From Ichthyophonus hoferi (lineage: Eukaryota > Opisthokonta > Ichthyosporea > Ichthyophonida > Ichthyophonidae): 51,013 nucleotides of DNA. Within the stretch, counting starts at the first letter, position 1. Each line of letters begins with the position of its first letter. Shown piece by piece: positions 38,095 to 48,212 of the stretch. Below the pieces are notes generated by a model. The model saw only the letters and a list, made by a program, of their open reading frames with translations. It did not search any database and was not told where the DNA came from. The stretch is from NCBI GenBank assembly GCA_002751075.1, contig NAOQ01000474.1, positions 5,424 through 56,436 on the forward strand. Direction: 5' to 3'. Position numbers and translations under genes: made by a program.

Positions 38095-39057
38095 TCTGGA
38101 AGCATCGTTGGTCCTATCTATTTATGTTGAATGACAACCCAAGAAGATCGACCAAAATTAGACCAACTAATGGCAGATGTCCCGTAACTATATACAGGTA
38201 TTCTCAAAAATAATTCGATAAATCCCTTAATAAATGGACAAATTCCAAAATTGAGCGAGAATTCCCTACATGTTCCCTACATGTAAATGGGCAGATTCCA
38301 ACAATAAATGGACATTTGGAATATAAAACTAAAAACAAAATTTTTTTTTTTTAAAATAACAGAGGAAATTAAATTTTTTTTTTTACATTATTGTTATTTT
38401 TACTGAGGGAATTGTACTTTTTTACATAACATTTCTTGTATTTTTTTGAACAAAAAATTGATATTCAAGAAAAAAATAAAAGATGGAAAATATTTTATTC
38501 ATGCAATGCCCCACGTAACCCTTCATTCACCTTTCCCCACGTTCAATCACCAACATTACATGAATAAAGAATTTTCCTACTATTCTTTTTTTTTTAAAAA
38601 AAATAACGATTGTTTGCTTAAAAAATTACAAGAAAGATATGTAAAAAAATACAATTCCTTTAGTAAAAATAGCATTAATGTATATTTCTTTCAATTTCCT
38701 CTTCATTATTCTAATTCGTTTTTTTTTTCACCTTCAAAATATCCATTTATTATTGGGATCTTTCCATTTACATGTAGGGAATTCTTGCACAATTTACGGA
38801 TTTGTTGAATTATTTCCAGAAACCCCTGTAATAAACCATTTCAGATGGACATATTTTAGGGTCCGGATAACATAGTGCGTAGGCATCCAGTCTAAGACAA
38901 GTCTTGCTAGTGTGTTTAATATAAGTATGTCTTAGTATATCTGTACTCCGTGAATGCAATGATACACATTAAAACTCTCCTTAATTTGGTATATTTTCTC
39001 CTTCTAAACAAATATTGGTCACTAGAACGCTCCAGTTTCTACTTGTTATTTCCAACA
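38095..39057 (+). repeat. Dispersed repeat R1, copy B (interrupted)
   Basis: The left part (about 38095-38194) and right part (38829-39057) match R1 copies A and C. They are separated by the mariner-like element at 38195-38828. Removing the insert and one TA restores ctatataataaaccatttca, the expected R1 sequence (other copies ctatatattaagccatttca). This shows the insert is younger than this R1 copy. Confidence 0.8.
38195..38828. mobile_element. Tc1/mariner-like miniature element (MITE)
   Basis: 634 bp with imperfect terminal inverted repeats. The left end is caggtattctc, then aataattcgataaatccc. The reverse complement of the right end is caggggtttct, then aataattcaacaaatcc. Further in, both arms share gaattccctacatgtaaatgg and caataataaatgga or a close form. 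The element is flanked by TA on each side (38193-38194 and 38829-38830), the target duplication of the Tc1/mariner group. The interior is poly-A/poly-T rich. An open frame at 38446-38808 is low-complexity and shows no transposase motif, so it is called non-autonomous. Confidence 0.82.
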
Positions 39058-39321
39058 TGGTAGCAAGAAAGCTAAAATAGTACGTCATGGTCACAAAACC
39101 TAGTAATTCTATTAAACAAACAATCAAGAAATGCCGAAAATACTTTATCCCAACTCTACGTCCATCCATTGACCTTTATGTGTGGAGAATCAATTTTTTT
39201 ACATCCGCACACTGTCTTCAAATCTGCATTTGAACTATCAACATTTGCAGTTTCAATGTGACACCAAGGTAACATAAAAAACAACTGGACGACCCACACA
39301 TGGCCTCAGTCAAGCGCCAGT

Positions 39322-39513
39322 TTGCCAGAGCCTATAACAGAGCCAGAGCCAGAGCCTACAACAAAGCCAAAGCCAGAGCAGCCAGCTCCAGGACCATTTG
39401 GCATCATGCTTGGTCTACTGTCTTCGGTTTTTTTACCATTGCATGCCACACCACAACACAGCCACTTGGAATTATCTAGTTCATTTAATGAGCACAAGTC
39501 TACAGCTAAGTAG
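39322..39513 (+). other. Pro-Glu repeat open frame upstream of PDC
   Basis: A 63-codon open frame opens with PEPITEPEPEPTTKPKPEQP, encoded by a cagagc/ccagag microsatellite, then becomes ordinary sequence. No acceptor or partner exon was established. It may be the last exon of a lost gene or an expanded repeat that happens to be open. Confidence that it is expressed is low. Confidence 0.25.
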
Positions 39514-39616
39514 TCACCATGTTAAGGTTTTTTATTATTATTATTCCTTTTTCGTGTTTTTTTTTATGCCCTGTGGGTAAAATAATCCGAGTGTTAAAAC
39601 AAGAATATTTAATTAA

Positions 39617-39807
39617 TTTGAATATTTCTTTATATAGCTATAATGGTTTAATATATTTAATAGTATTGGCATTGGTCTTAAATGGCAATCCAATCGTCCA
39701 AAATTGAACCAGCCAATGGCAAAGGTCCTGTGACTATATAATGAGCCGTCCATTTCACATTGAATGTTTTATGTTCAGATAGCAATACAAAGAAAATGGT
39801 AGCCGTT
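39617..39807 (+). promoter_or_regulatory. R1-like promoter block, first copy, at gap edge
   Basis: This shares with R1 copy A a 22-base identical stretch from tatttctttatatagctata, then aaatggcaatccaa, accagccaatgg and the TATA region ctatataatgagcc. It runs through the leader to ATGGTAGCCGTT, the first codons of pyruvate decarboxylase, and then enters the N gap. Bases 39709-39807 are identical to 40266-40364. Confidence 0.8.
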
Positions 39808-40264
39808 NNNNNNNNNNNNNNNNNNNNNNNNNNNNNNNNNNNNNNNNNNNNNNNNNNNNNNNNNNNNNNNNNNNNNNNNNNNNNNNNNNNNNNNNNNNNN
39901 NNNNNNNNNNNNNNNNNNNNNNNNNNNNNNNNNNNNNNNNNNNNNNNNNNNNNNNNNNNNNNNNNNNNNNNNNNNNNNNNNNNNNNNNNNNNNNNNNNNN
40001 NNNNNNNNNNNNNNNNNNNNNNNNNNNNNNNNNNNNNNNNNNNNNNNNNNNNNNNNNNNNNNNNNNNNNNNNNNNNNNNNNNNNNNNNNNNNNNNNNNNN
40101 NNNNNNNNNNNNNNNNNNNNNNNNNNNNNNNNNNNNNNNNNNNNNNNNNNNNNNNNNNNNNNNNNNNNNNNNNNNNNNNNNNNNNNNNNNNNNNNNNNNN
40201 NNNNNNNNNNNNNNNNNNNNNNNNNNNNNNNNNNNNNNNNNNNNNNNNNNNNNNNNNNNNNNNN
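39808..40264. other. Assembly gap (457 N)
   Basis: A run of N flanked by identical 99-bp sequences. It is too short for a second complete 1.7-kb decarboxylase gene unless its length is arbitrary. Confidence 0.99.
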
Positions 40265-40265
40265 C

Positions 40266-40352
40266 CCAGCCAATGGCAAAGGTCCTGTGACTATATAATG
40301 AGCCGTCCATTTCACATTGAATGTTTTATGTTCAGATAGCAATACAAAGAAA
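40266..40352 (+). promoter_or_regulatory. Core promoter and leader of pyruvate decarboxylase
   Basis: A CCAAT box at 40270-40274 is followed by TATATAAT at 40292-40299, about 55-60 bp before the ATG. Transcription would be expected to begin near 40320-40330. Two short upstream ATGs (40321 and 40328) lie in this zone. The whole block is homologous to dispersed repeat R1. Confidence 0.75.
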
Positions 40353-42083
40353 ATGGTAGCCGTTAATAAGTTCCATGAGGGTGAGATCCCCAGCACAGTG
40401 GGTACCTACCTTGCTCGTCGCATGATCGACATCGGCGTCAAGGACTACTTTGTTGTTCCCGGAGATTTCAACCTTATTCTCCTCGACGAGATTCTTCGTT
40501 TCAAAGAGGACCTCCGCCTGGTGAGTTGCTGCAATGAGTTAAACGCTGCCTACGCTGCTGATGGTTACGCGCGTGCCAACGGTTGCGGTGTTATAATGGT
40601 CACATACACTGTCGGCACCCTTTCCGCTATTAACGCCATTGCTGGGGCCTATTCCGCTGATCTCCCCGTTGTAATCATCGCTGGTGGCCCCAACAACCTC
40701 GACTACGGAAGTGACCGTATCGTCCACCACAGTACTGGTGAGGTGAATCGCACTCACGAGATCAGATGCATGGAGACTGTAACTTGCAAGGCTCTAGAAG
40801 TCCTCCACCCTTGGAACGCACCCGCCCAGATCGATCTCGCTTTCGCCACTGCTATGAAGGAGAAGAAGCCCGTCTTCTTGTCTATGGCCTGCAATATTCC
40901 CCGCGCCCCAGTTCCCATGCCCATCCCCTTCGCCATTGAGGGTATCAGAAAAAGCAACACTGCTTCCCTCAAGGCCGCTCTTGATAGCGTCACCGCCCAG
41001 TGGGATAAGGCTGTGAACCCCGTTCTTATAACCGGTGTTAGGACCAAGCCTTGCGAGGCCCTGGAGGCTGTGATCGAGCTTTCTACTGCTGCTGGCTGCG
41101 CCACCGCTGTTATGCCCGACGCCAAGGGTCTCTTCCCCGAGTCTCATCCCAACTTCATTGGTACATCCTGGGGAACTGCTTCTTCCCCCAACGTGTCCGC
41201 GGTTGTTGACAACGCTGACATGCAGATCTACGTTGGTCCTATCTTCAACGACTTTGGCACCGCTGGCAACAGTCCTGTCTTCAAATGGAATAATGTTGTT
41301 ATCATTTCAAAGGACCGTGTCCGCACTCCTACGGGTGAGTTCGGATGTGTCTACATGGCCGAGTTTGTTAGCGCCCTCGCCAAGGTTATCAAACCCAACG
41401 ACGTGACCATGCGCACTACTCGCCGTCTCCGTACTCTCGACGTCATGGCCACTTACACCCCCAACGGTCCCGGAAGCATGCTTACCACCCGCAACGTTGA
41501 TAGACAAGTGCAGAGTCTTCTTACCGCTGACACCGCCCTGATCGTTGATGCTGGTGACTCTTGGTTCCACGGTCAGAGGTTGCACCTCCCTGATGGTTGC
41601 CTCTACGAGTTCCAAATGCAGTACGGTTCCATTGGTTGGTCCGTTGGAGCTACCCTCGGTATGTCCATGGCCCTCCAGGGCAAGAAGCGTGTCATTTGCC
41701 TAGTTGGTGATGGAGCCTTCCAGATGACTGCTCAAGAGATTTCCACCATGATCCGTTATGATCAGAACCCCATTTTCTTCCTCATCAACAACGACGGTTA
41801 CACTATTGAGGTTGAGATCCACGATGGTATCTACAACAACATCCAGATGTGGAACTACGCCAACCTCGTCAAGGACTTCAACGGCCCCAAGGGTCTCGGA
41901 AAGGCTAAGGCTTGGAGGTGCACAACTGAAGAGGAGCTCGTCGATGCTGTGAATGAGGCCAGGAACAGCGATGGTTTCTGCTTCATTGAGTGCTGCACCG
42001 ATCGTGATGACTGCACCAAGGAGCTCCTCGAATTCGGTCCCCGCGCAGCTGTTGCCAATGGTCGCCAGAAAAACTATTTTTAG
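40353..42083 (+). CDS. PDC: Pyruvate decarboxylase, plant type
   Basis: Single uninterrupted frame of 576 aa (yeast PDC1: 563). It is a thiamine-diphosphate enzyme turning pyruvate into acetaldehyde and CO2 for alcoholic fermentation in the cytosol. Active-site residues are present: D38 in PGDFN, E62 in CNELNAAYAADGYAR, H125-H126, and E486 in NNDGYTIE. The cofactor motif runs from GDG (452-454) to NN (479-480). The C-terminal part (YTIEVEIHDG, NIQMWNYANLV, KELLEFG) follows plant and algal enzymes rather than yeast. The ATG at 40353 has a good context (aaagaaaATGG); the frame opens slightly earlier at a non-ATG codon. Unlike all other genes here it has no intron, and its codons mostly end in C or G, as in highly expressed genes. 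Transfer or retroposition is possible. Confidence 0.97.
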   Translation: MVAVNKFHEGEIPSTVGTYLARRMIDIGVKDYFVVPGDFNLILLDEILRFKEDLRLVSCCNELNAAYAADGYARANGCGVIMVTYTVGTLSAINAIAGAYSADLPVVIIAGGPNNLDYGSDRIVHHSTGEVNRTHEIRCMETVTCKALEVLHPWNAPAQIDLAFATAMKEKKPVFLSMACNIPRAPVPMPIPFAIEGIRKSNTASLKAALDSVTAQWDKAVNPVLITGVRTKPCEALEAVIELSTAAGCATAVMPDAKGLFPESHPNFIGTSWGTASSPNVSAVVDNADMQIYVGPIFNDFGTAGNSPVFKWNNVVIISKDRVRTPTGEFGCVYMAEFVSALAKVIKPNDVTMRTTRRLRTLDVMATYTPNGPGSMLTTRNVDRQVQSLLTADTALIVDAGDSWFHGQRLHLPDGCLYEFQMQYGSIGWSVGATLGMSMALQGKKRVICLVGDGAFQMTAQEISTMIRYDQNPIFFLINNDGYTIEVEIHDGIYNNIQMWNYANLVKDFNGPKGLGKAKAWRCTTEEELVDAVNEARNSDGFCFIECCTDRDDCTKELLEFGPRAAVANGRQKNYF

Positions 42084-42205
42084 ACTGTTTGGACTAAATT
42101 CACGTTTTCATCTTTTATGGAAAATTAGCTTCGTATAAAATTTACTGAAAATTAGAAATTCACATGTGTTTATTGATTCTTTTTCCTTTTAAAAGAAATT
42201 TGTTA

Positions 42206-42215
42206 AATAAATAAA
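42206..42215 (+). terminator. Overlapping AATAAA poly(A) signals of PDC
   Basis: Two overlapping AATAAA hexamers lie about 125 bp after the decarboxylase stop codon. The position is typical for a short 3' untranslated region. Confidence 0.6.
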
Positions 42216-44506
42216 GCGCAAGTCCTTTTTGATTATAATTTCCATCGTGTCCTTTTTTATTTGCCTGGTTATTGAAACGTATTACCGTTTACGAGCGAGT
42301 AGCCGTTATCTTGTCACTAATGCACATGAATTGGAGTATCCAATTTAAAAAGGCTTTCAGGCACGTTTAAAGCAGTAATAGACTATTGGATTTGGTTGTG
42401 ATATTGCTTTTCACTGTCTAGTCTCGCAGTTATTCTAATAATACACGCCCTTTTTATACAGTACGGTCATATTAAAATCAGACCATTGTTGTTCAAAATG
42501 ATAATGATTGATATTCAAGGATATTGAAATAAGATACTTGTCAATAATTGACTAATAATTCTAAATAGGATATCTGAGACATAAAGCAGTGGCTTTGATC
42601 TCTTTGACTTTGTCTTTACAACTTCCTTAGGTTGGAATGAAAGTTGTATGTGAAGATATTGCATGAAAATAAGCGCAATTTCCTAAATAAAAACTTAAAC
42701 TGTACAATCTAAAACTCTGTGAGGCAAAAACAAATCTAGTACTAGCTATAATTATGGTTCCGGAAGCCGGAAGGCAAAACTCTACCACTTTAAACTTTTA
42801 ATAGTAAGTTACTTAATCGACTACTATCAAAATGGGACATTCCAGCGATGGCGTATCTCCATAACTTTGTTCTTAACTAAAGACTGTGAAGATAATATGC
42901 AAGTCTTAACATAGTTGAATTTAACTTAAATTGTATGATTAAGTACGAATTAATTGCAATTACGGGTGTAATTGATGCTTCAAAATATAATTCTTTTGTT
43001 GTATTGGATTTTATAATTAATCTCATTAGTCGGTGATAATATATAATTTGTTACCGATTAAAGAAATAGTAGCCAATAGAATTGGCGATCAATTTCTTTT
43101 TGGTTAGCATCCGATTGGTAAACCTGATTTACCCTCCAATCATATTACGAGGAATATTACACTTCTGATTAAATTAGTCCAATCGAGCACCACAATTCAT
43201 TAATTAGATCAACATTTAATACCTTATTAATATGACTAGTAAAGTGTGGCCATATAGGAAGTAAAACTATTTCAGGACTATACAAAATGTGTCACATTTG
43301 TTAGAATACACATTTTAAGTAGTAAATTTTGTAGAATATTATTTAAGAAAGTTTTTAACAGGCAATAATTGAATAAAAAAAATTGCTATTAGTGAGTGAT
43401 TCGGCGACAAACTTTCAAGATAGGTCTATAGTTTAACCTGAATTCAGTCTCATCGCATTATGTCCAAAACAAATAAATTAACCACTGTGGCTGAGACGGG
43501 GCTTCTATGTTTGCTTGCACTATAGTCTGCTACCTGACATGTGTTATTATCAGGGTTATGGATTAAAATAAAAAAAGAATATATTGTATTTATCTTATTT
43601 TTTGGCGTTTTAAGCGTTCTAACTTGGCCTTTCATGTTGGTTAAACGTAGTTGCTACAATTAATTTCTTGACATAATCCAGTTGCAACAATGCATTTAGA
43701 ATTAGGATGGCGATGTGATAATGATATGCATCTACGCATTACTGGATGATATTTATAAATTATATGTTTAATGCTTATAATTGATCTAATTAATAATAAT
43801 ATATAATTAATTAATAATATATAATATAATATAATATAAAAACCCCTTTATTTAGTCATGTACACCCCTGTTTTATGGCTAAGTTATTAAAATATTTGTA
43901 AATTAAGCCTGAGAACTATTACTATCATATATTTTTACAATATGACTTTAATTACAATCAATGGATGCAAAAAAATATTTAGAACTAGAGTGGCATAAAA
44001 ATGATTTATATCTATACATTGAAATATAACCAATCTTGATTTCAGTAAAAATAGATTAGCTGGAGTAGTAAGTAAAATACCTAAATTAATTGCCATCCGT
44101 TAATGGTAATTAAATCTACTCTGGAATTATAAATAGTGACTATGGATTATTGGCTTATTTAATTTAGAAATATTTGAATATATTTTAAATTTTATTATGT
44201 AGCAAGTATTATCTAGTATAATCGTATAATATATTAAGTATTACAGTATCTTTTATTATATTTATTTACATAAACGTGTATACGGCCTGCTGAAATACAC
44301 CTAGATAACATACCTAAATAGAAAATACATCAAAAGATATCTCTTGAAGCTATATATTACCTTGGACCTCACATTATACTTATACCCTTCATGTTATGAT
44401 AAGATATGTATGATTTTTATATGTTTGGTATGGTATGAATGAATACCAGTACAAAAGGAATGAAAGTCATTGAAAAGCACTTATTAAGGAAACATCATTA
44501 ACAAAA
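42216..44506. other. AT-rich spacer between PDC and BLOC1S5
   Basis: No gene or repeat copy was recognised. The stretch 43780-43845 is an almost pure A/T tract with (ataat)n structure. Confidence 0.5.
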
Positions 44507-47467
44507 ATGGAGGATTCTAACCAAACAAAATTTCCAGGTTGTTGTTGTATTTTTACTCTTACTTTTTTATTATTTTTTATTTTATGTTATTTTCAATTAC
44601 TTACAGCATGCTTACTTTGAAAAGACTGAATACGGTTTTGACGAATATAAATGTACAACTACACCTTAACATTAATATTTTACGGACTTACACACATAAA
44701 TACTTGCATACGTACACGCATACATATACACACCCCTCTTATACATATATACTTAAAAACTGCATATTCATACGTAAAAACATCAACGCTTACATGGTAT
44801 TATATATAAAAATTCTTTTCTCAGAGGCTGCCAGGACCCTGTCTGTACTCTTTAATCATACTCCCTTTATACAAGGCGAACTTCAATACTTTTTATCTGA
44901 ATTTGAGGTAATTATTGTTAATATTTTCATTTTCTTTTATGTTTGTTATTTGTATTGATTCTCTCTTTACATATTTTTTCTCTCTATCTTAATTTTAATT
45001 TTATTGTTATTTTTTTTTTTATGGTTGCTTCTGTCACTGTTTTAAAAAAGAGAAATGGTTTCAAGATAAGAACTATACAGAATAAATTCATCTCAATTAT
45101 ATGCTATTTTCATTGGGTTAAAACATAGGTTTTTATTGTAATAAACCATTCGATAACCTTTGAATTAAGTAATTAACATTTAGTGACTATAGACTTGGTT
45201 GTATTTGTATTATTTAATTACAATGTTATTATTAAGACAATATATTATAATTTTTGTAAGATGATATTTTAACCTATACTATAATATAATATAATTTAAT
45301 GTAAGGTAATTTAAAATTTAATACACGATATTATCATACAATATGTATGTATCTATCTATTGGTGTAGTTTGTATTATTTTAAAATGGAGTTTATCATGT
45401 TTTAAACTGCCAATTATGAATTAGCCTGTCAATTTAGTATATTTGTGTTTCATATTTTAATATTCATTACATTTGAAATTTGACCAGACACATATTACCA
45501 TTCTTATAGCCAGCATAATTGCCTTTGTATAGCACCTTTCATATGTATGATTTCAAATTAGTGTAGAAGCCGGGTAAACATAATATACCCTGTCTTTGTC
45601 TTAAGCTTTTACCCTAGTAATGACGCATAACGGGTGGCAGACTACAGTATAAACAAAACTAGGAGCCCTGTCTTACCCACACAGTGGTTAATTTATACCA
45701 TTCTCAACACGTGATACTGTGAGGCTGCATTCGTATCAAACTATATACCTATAGTATACAGGAATTAATGTAAATCTGAATTATTATAGGTATGATAGGT
45801 AATATCGACCATTTGACTAATAGAACATGTTATATTTTAATGAAAAGGAATGAGGAATCATTGTAAAGATTTAGACATGATCCAGCAATTTATACTCTAT
45901 AAATTATGTTTAATTATATTAAAATTTTGTATTTATGTATTACCTCCTTAGTTTATTATTTTTTTTATTATCATTTTAACCTATCTCTAACCATAATATT
46001 TACTCTGTAGAACAGTATCCGATATGATGAGATAAATCATATCATCCAATCCGAGCAGGCTATTATATTTGCCACCAATCAACATGGGCAATTAGCCGAA
46101 GGGGAGGAAGAGGGGGAGGGTAAAACTACCCCACAGAAATACATTGATATATTAAATACATTATGTGAGTAGGGGATATATTGTATTGCATGGTATTATT
46201 ATCATACTATCGTACTATATTATACTATCTTACTACCATGCTATCATACCTACTCTACTATGTAATCACACTATCTCCTTCTCTCTTTCTTTCCTTTGCT
46301 ATATATATCCTAGTATTCTTTCCTCCTATCTGTGATATTTAGTTACCCATGTTACTGAATGGGTATTATATTTATAAATATTACGCACAAATTTATAAAT
46401 ATCTAAGTATATAAATATATTATCATACCTATAAGTATATACCTCTGCTCGTAGTGAAGTAGTGTCCCTACTTATACACTAGACACTATATGCCATACCT
46501 CATAACCTATACATTCTAAACTATACACTGTACACTGTACACTGTAAACTATGCAATAGACTTTATACACTATACATTCTACCCTATACACTATACACTG
46601 CTCACCATACAATACAAACTATAGTTTACACTTTACACTATATATTATACCCTATACCCTACATCATATACCTTATGTACTATACACCTATACACAGTTA
46701 AAGAAACAGATCTGTATTTCTAGTAATAACAAGAACCTAATTATAATATTTACAGTGAAATCCACCAATAGCCAACACGAGAGTCATTGTCAACGACGGA
46801 CTATATTCGAGGTAATGATTATTTGTATTGTATTCTCTTTATTTTTCTTTTTCTCTCTTTCTTAATTCATATATCCTTATATAGTTATCATTTTATCTTT
46901 TAATGCGATCATTTGATTAGCATATTTCCGTATGAAATTTTAATTTATAATATAATTGGTTTTCCCTTATAATCTTTCTTTATATCGTCAGGTATACTCT
47001 AGTTACAATTCGGTATTTCACATGACACACTCTGATTGAATTTTTAAACTCCTCTATAATTATAATGACCTTCAGCCTAATCATTTTTCCAACCAATGTA
47101 AAATTATTATTTAAAACATGATTGGATATCAGAATATACTTTAATGCTATATAAATTAATTAAGGTAGACAAACTATTTTTTATTATATAATCCTAAATC
47201 TATCTTGGGATATATATAAAATTATAATATCTACACCAATTGAATTAACTAATAATGGTTCAATTATTTTATCTTTTTCTACAGCGCCAGTGGGAGAGTG
47301 CTAAAGAAAGGCGGGATAAGCTTAGGCCACCACTATTGGCTAAGGTGGCACTAGATCTAGAGGAGGCTAAAAAGAAAGAGGACGCAGAATATGAACATAG
47401 CCTACTGGCATTGGACCAATGGTATTCCAAGAGGAAGGCATCACTCAATCAAATGACAGATATTTAA
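44507..47467 (+). CDS. BLOC1S5: BLOC-1 subunit 5 (Muted) homologue
   Basis: Five exons: 44507-44537, 44825-44907, 46011-46164, 46756-46811 and 47285-47467, giving 168 aa (human 187). BLOC-1 is a cytosolic complex that sorts cargo from endosomes to lysosome-related organelles. The family hallmark is clear: LFNHTPFIQGELQYFLSEFE (human LLDHRPVIQGETRYFVKEFE), with IQGE at 26-29. The last exon is a charged helix (RQWESAKERRDKLRPPLLAK, then Lys/Glu/Ala-rich) matching the coiled-coil end of the human protein. An acidic Glu/Gly insert lies mid-protein. Exons 2-5 are well supported by phase and similarity. Exon 1 (MEDSNQTKFP) is tentative, because its donor GTTGTT is weak though the phase fits. Introns are long (up to 1.1 kb) and AT-rich. 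Confidence 0.82.
46441..46700. repeat. Degenerate tandem repeat in BLOC1S5 intron 3
   Basis: Many imperfect copies of a 7-8 bp unit around tatacac(tg) occur, for example ctatacactgtacactgtac. It is a simple low-complexity repeat inside the intron. Confidence 0.7.
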
Positions 47468-47844
47468 CGTTTTTTCTTGTATTATATAAATAATTGGTTA
47501 TAGTAGTTGTCATCCCCATTAAAGTCAAGCTGTTAATTAGTATTTATTTGGTAAACTATATTCTATGAGTATAAAGGTCTTTCTAATATAGCTACATATA
47601 AACATAAATTACAATAGTTATACTCATAATGAATTTATGTTCAGTTGCTAATTATTCTATATATGATATACTGTATCCTATGAGTGTAAAAGTCCCAGTC
47701 TGTGACAGGACCACGTTGAATGCTATACAGTTCTAATTACGCGACATCATGACGTCAATTTTTTTGTCGTAGGTAAAAAGGGTTTCTTTTTCTTTTTCTT
47801 AAAACCGATAGACGCCATCAGTGACTTGAATGGAATTAATCCTT

Positions 47845-48212
47845 TGTTGGGAATAGTAAGTAGAGACACAAGCGTTCCTGTGACCTATATTTGCTAAAAA
47901 AAAGGAGAGAGAATACCGAATTAAGGTGTACTTTAGCATGTTTCTTTGTATACACGGAGTACAGATATACTGGGACATTTTTGTAAATAAACAAGTCAGC
48001 AGGACTTGTCTTATCTGGACCCCCAAAACATATGACCTGAAATGGCTTAATATATAGTTGCAAGATCTCTAACATTGGCTAGCTCTATTTTAATAGAATT
48101 TTGGATTGTCATTTAACACCAGTAGATTGCACTAACTATTTTTTCCAGACTATATATGCAATAATAATTGCCAGTAATATTAAACATTTATAGCTGTAAA
48201 ATGAAATACCGA
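47845..48212 (-). repeat. Dispersed repeat R1, copy C (near complete)
   Basis: The reverse complement aligns with copy A from the left block (gctataaatgtttaatatta) through caatctactggtgttaaa, the TATA region ctatatattaagcc, tctgtactccgtgtataca and the end block ggtcacaggaacgcttgtgt. It lies about 380 bp downstream of BLOC1S5. Confidence 0.8.

Noticed and set aside
38446-38808. 120-codon frame inside the mariner-like element
   Set aside because: Low-complexity Phe/Lys/Asn sequence from poly-A/T tracts, without any transposase motif.
40317-40352. Earlier start for pyruvate decarboxylase at a TTG
   Set aside because: There is no ATG there; the in-frame ATG at 40353 has good context and the expected length.
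39678-40396. Open frames running through the N gap
   Set aside because: They exist only because N bases cannot make stop codons.
40754-41615. Long open frames antisense to the decarboxylase
   Set aside because: They mirror the G/C-ending codons of the real gene on the other strand; the sense product has every active-site residue.
44539-44821. Open frame upstream of BLOC1S5 exon 2 as coding
   Set aside because: AT-rich Tyr/Thr/His/Ile run typical of intron read-through; the family similarity starts only at the AG before 44825.
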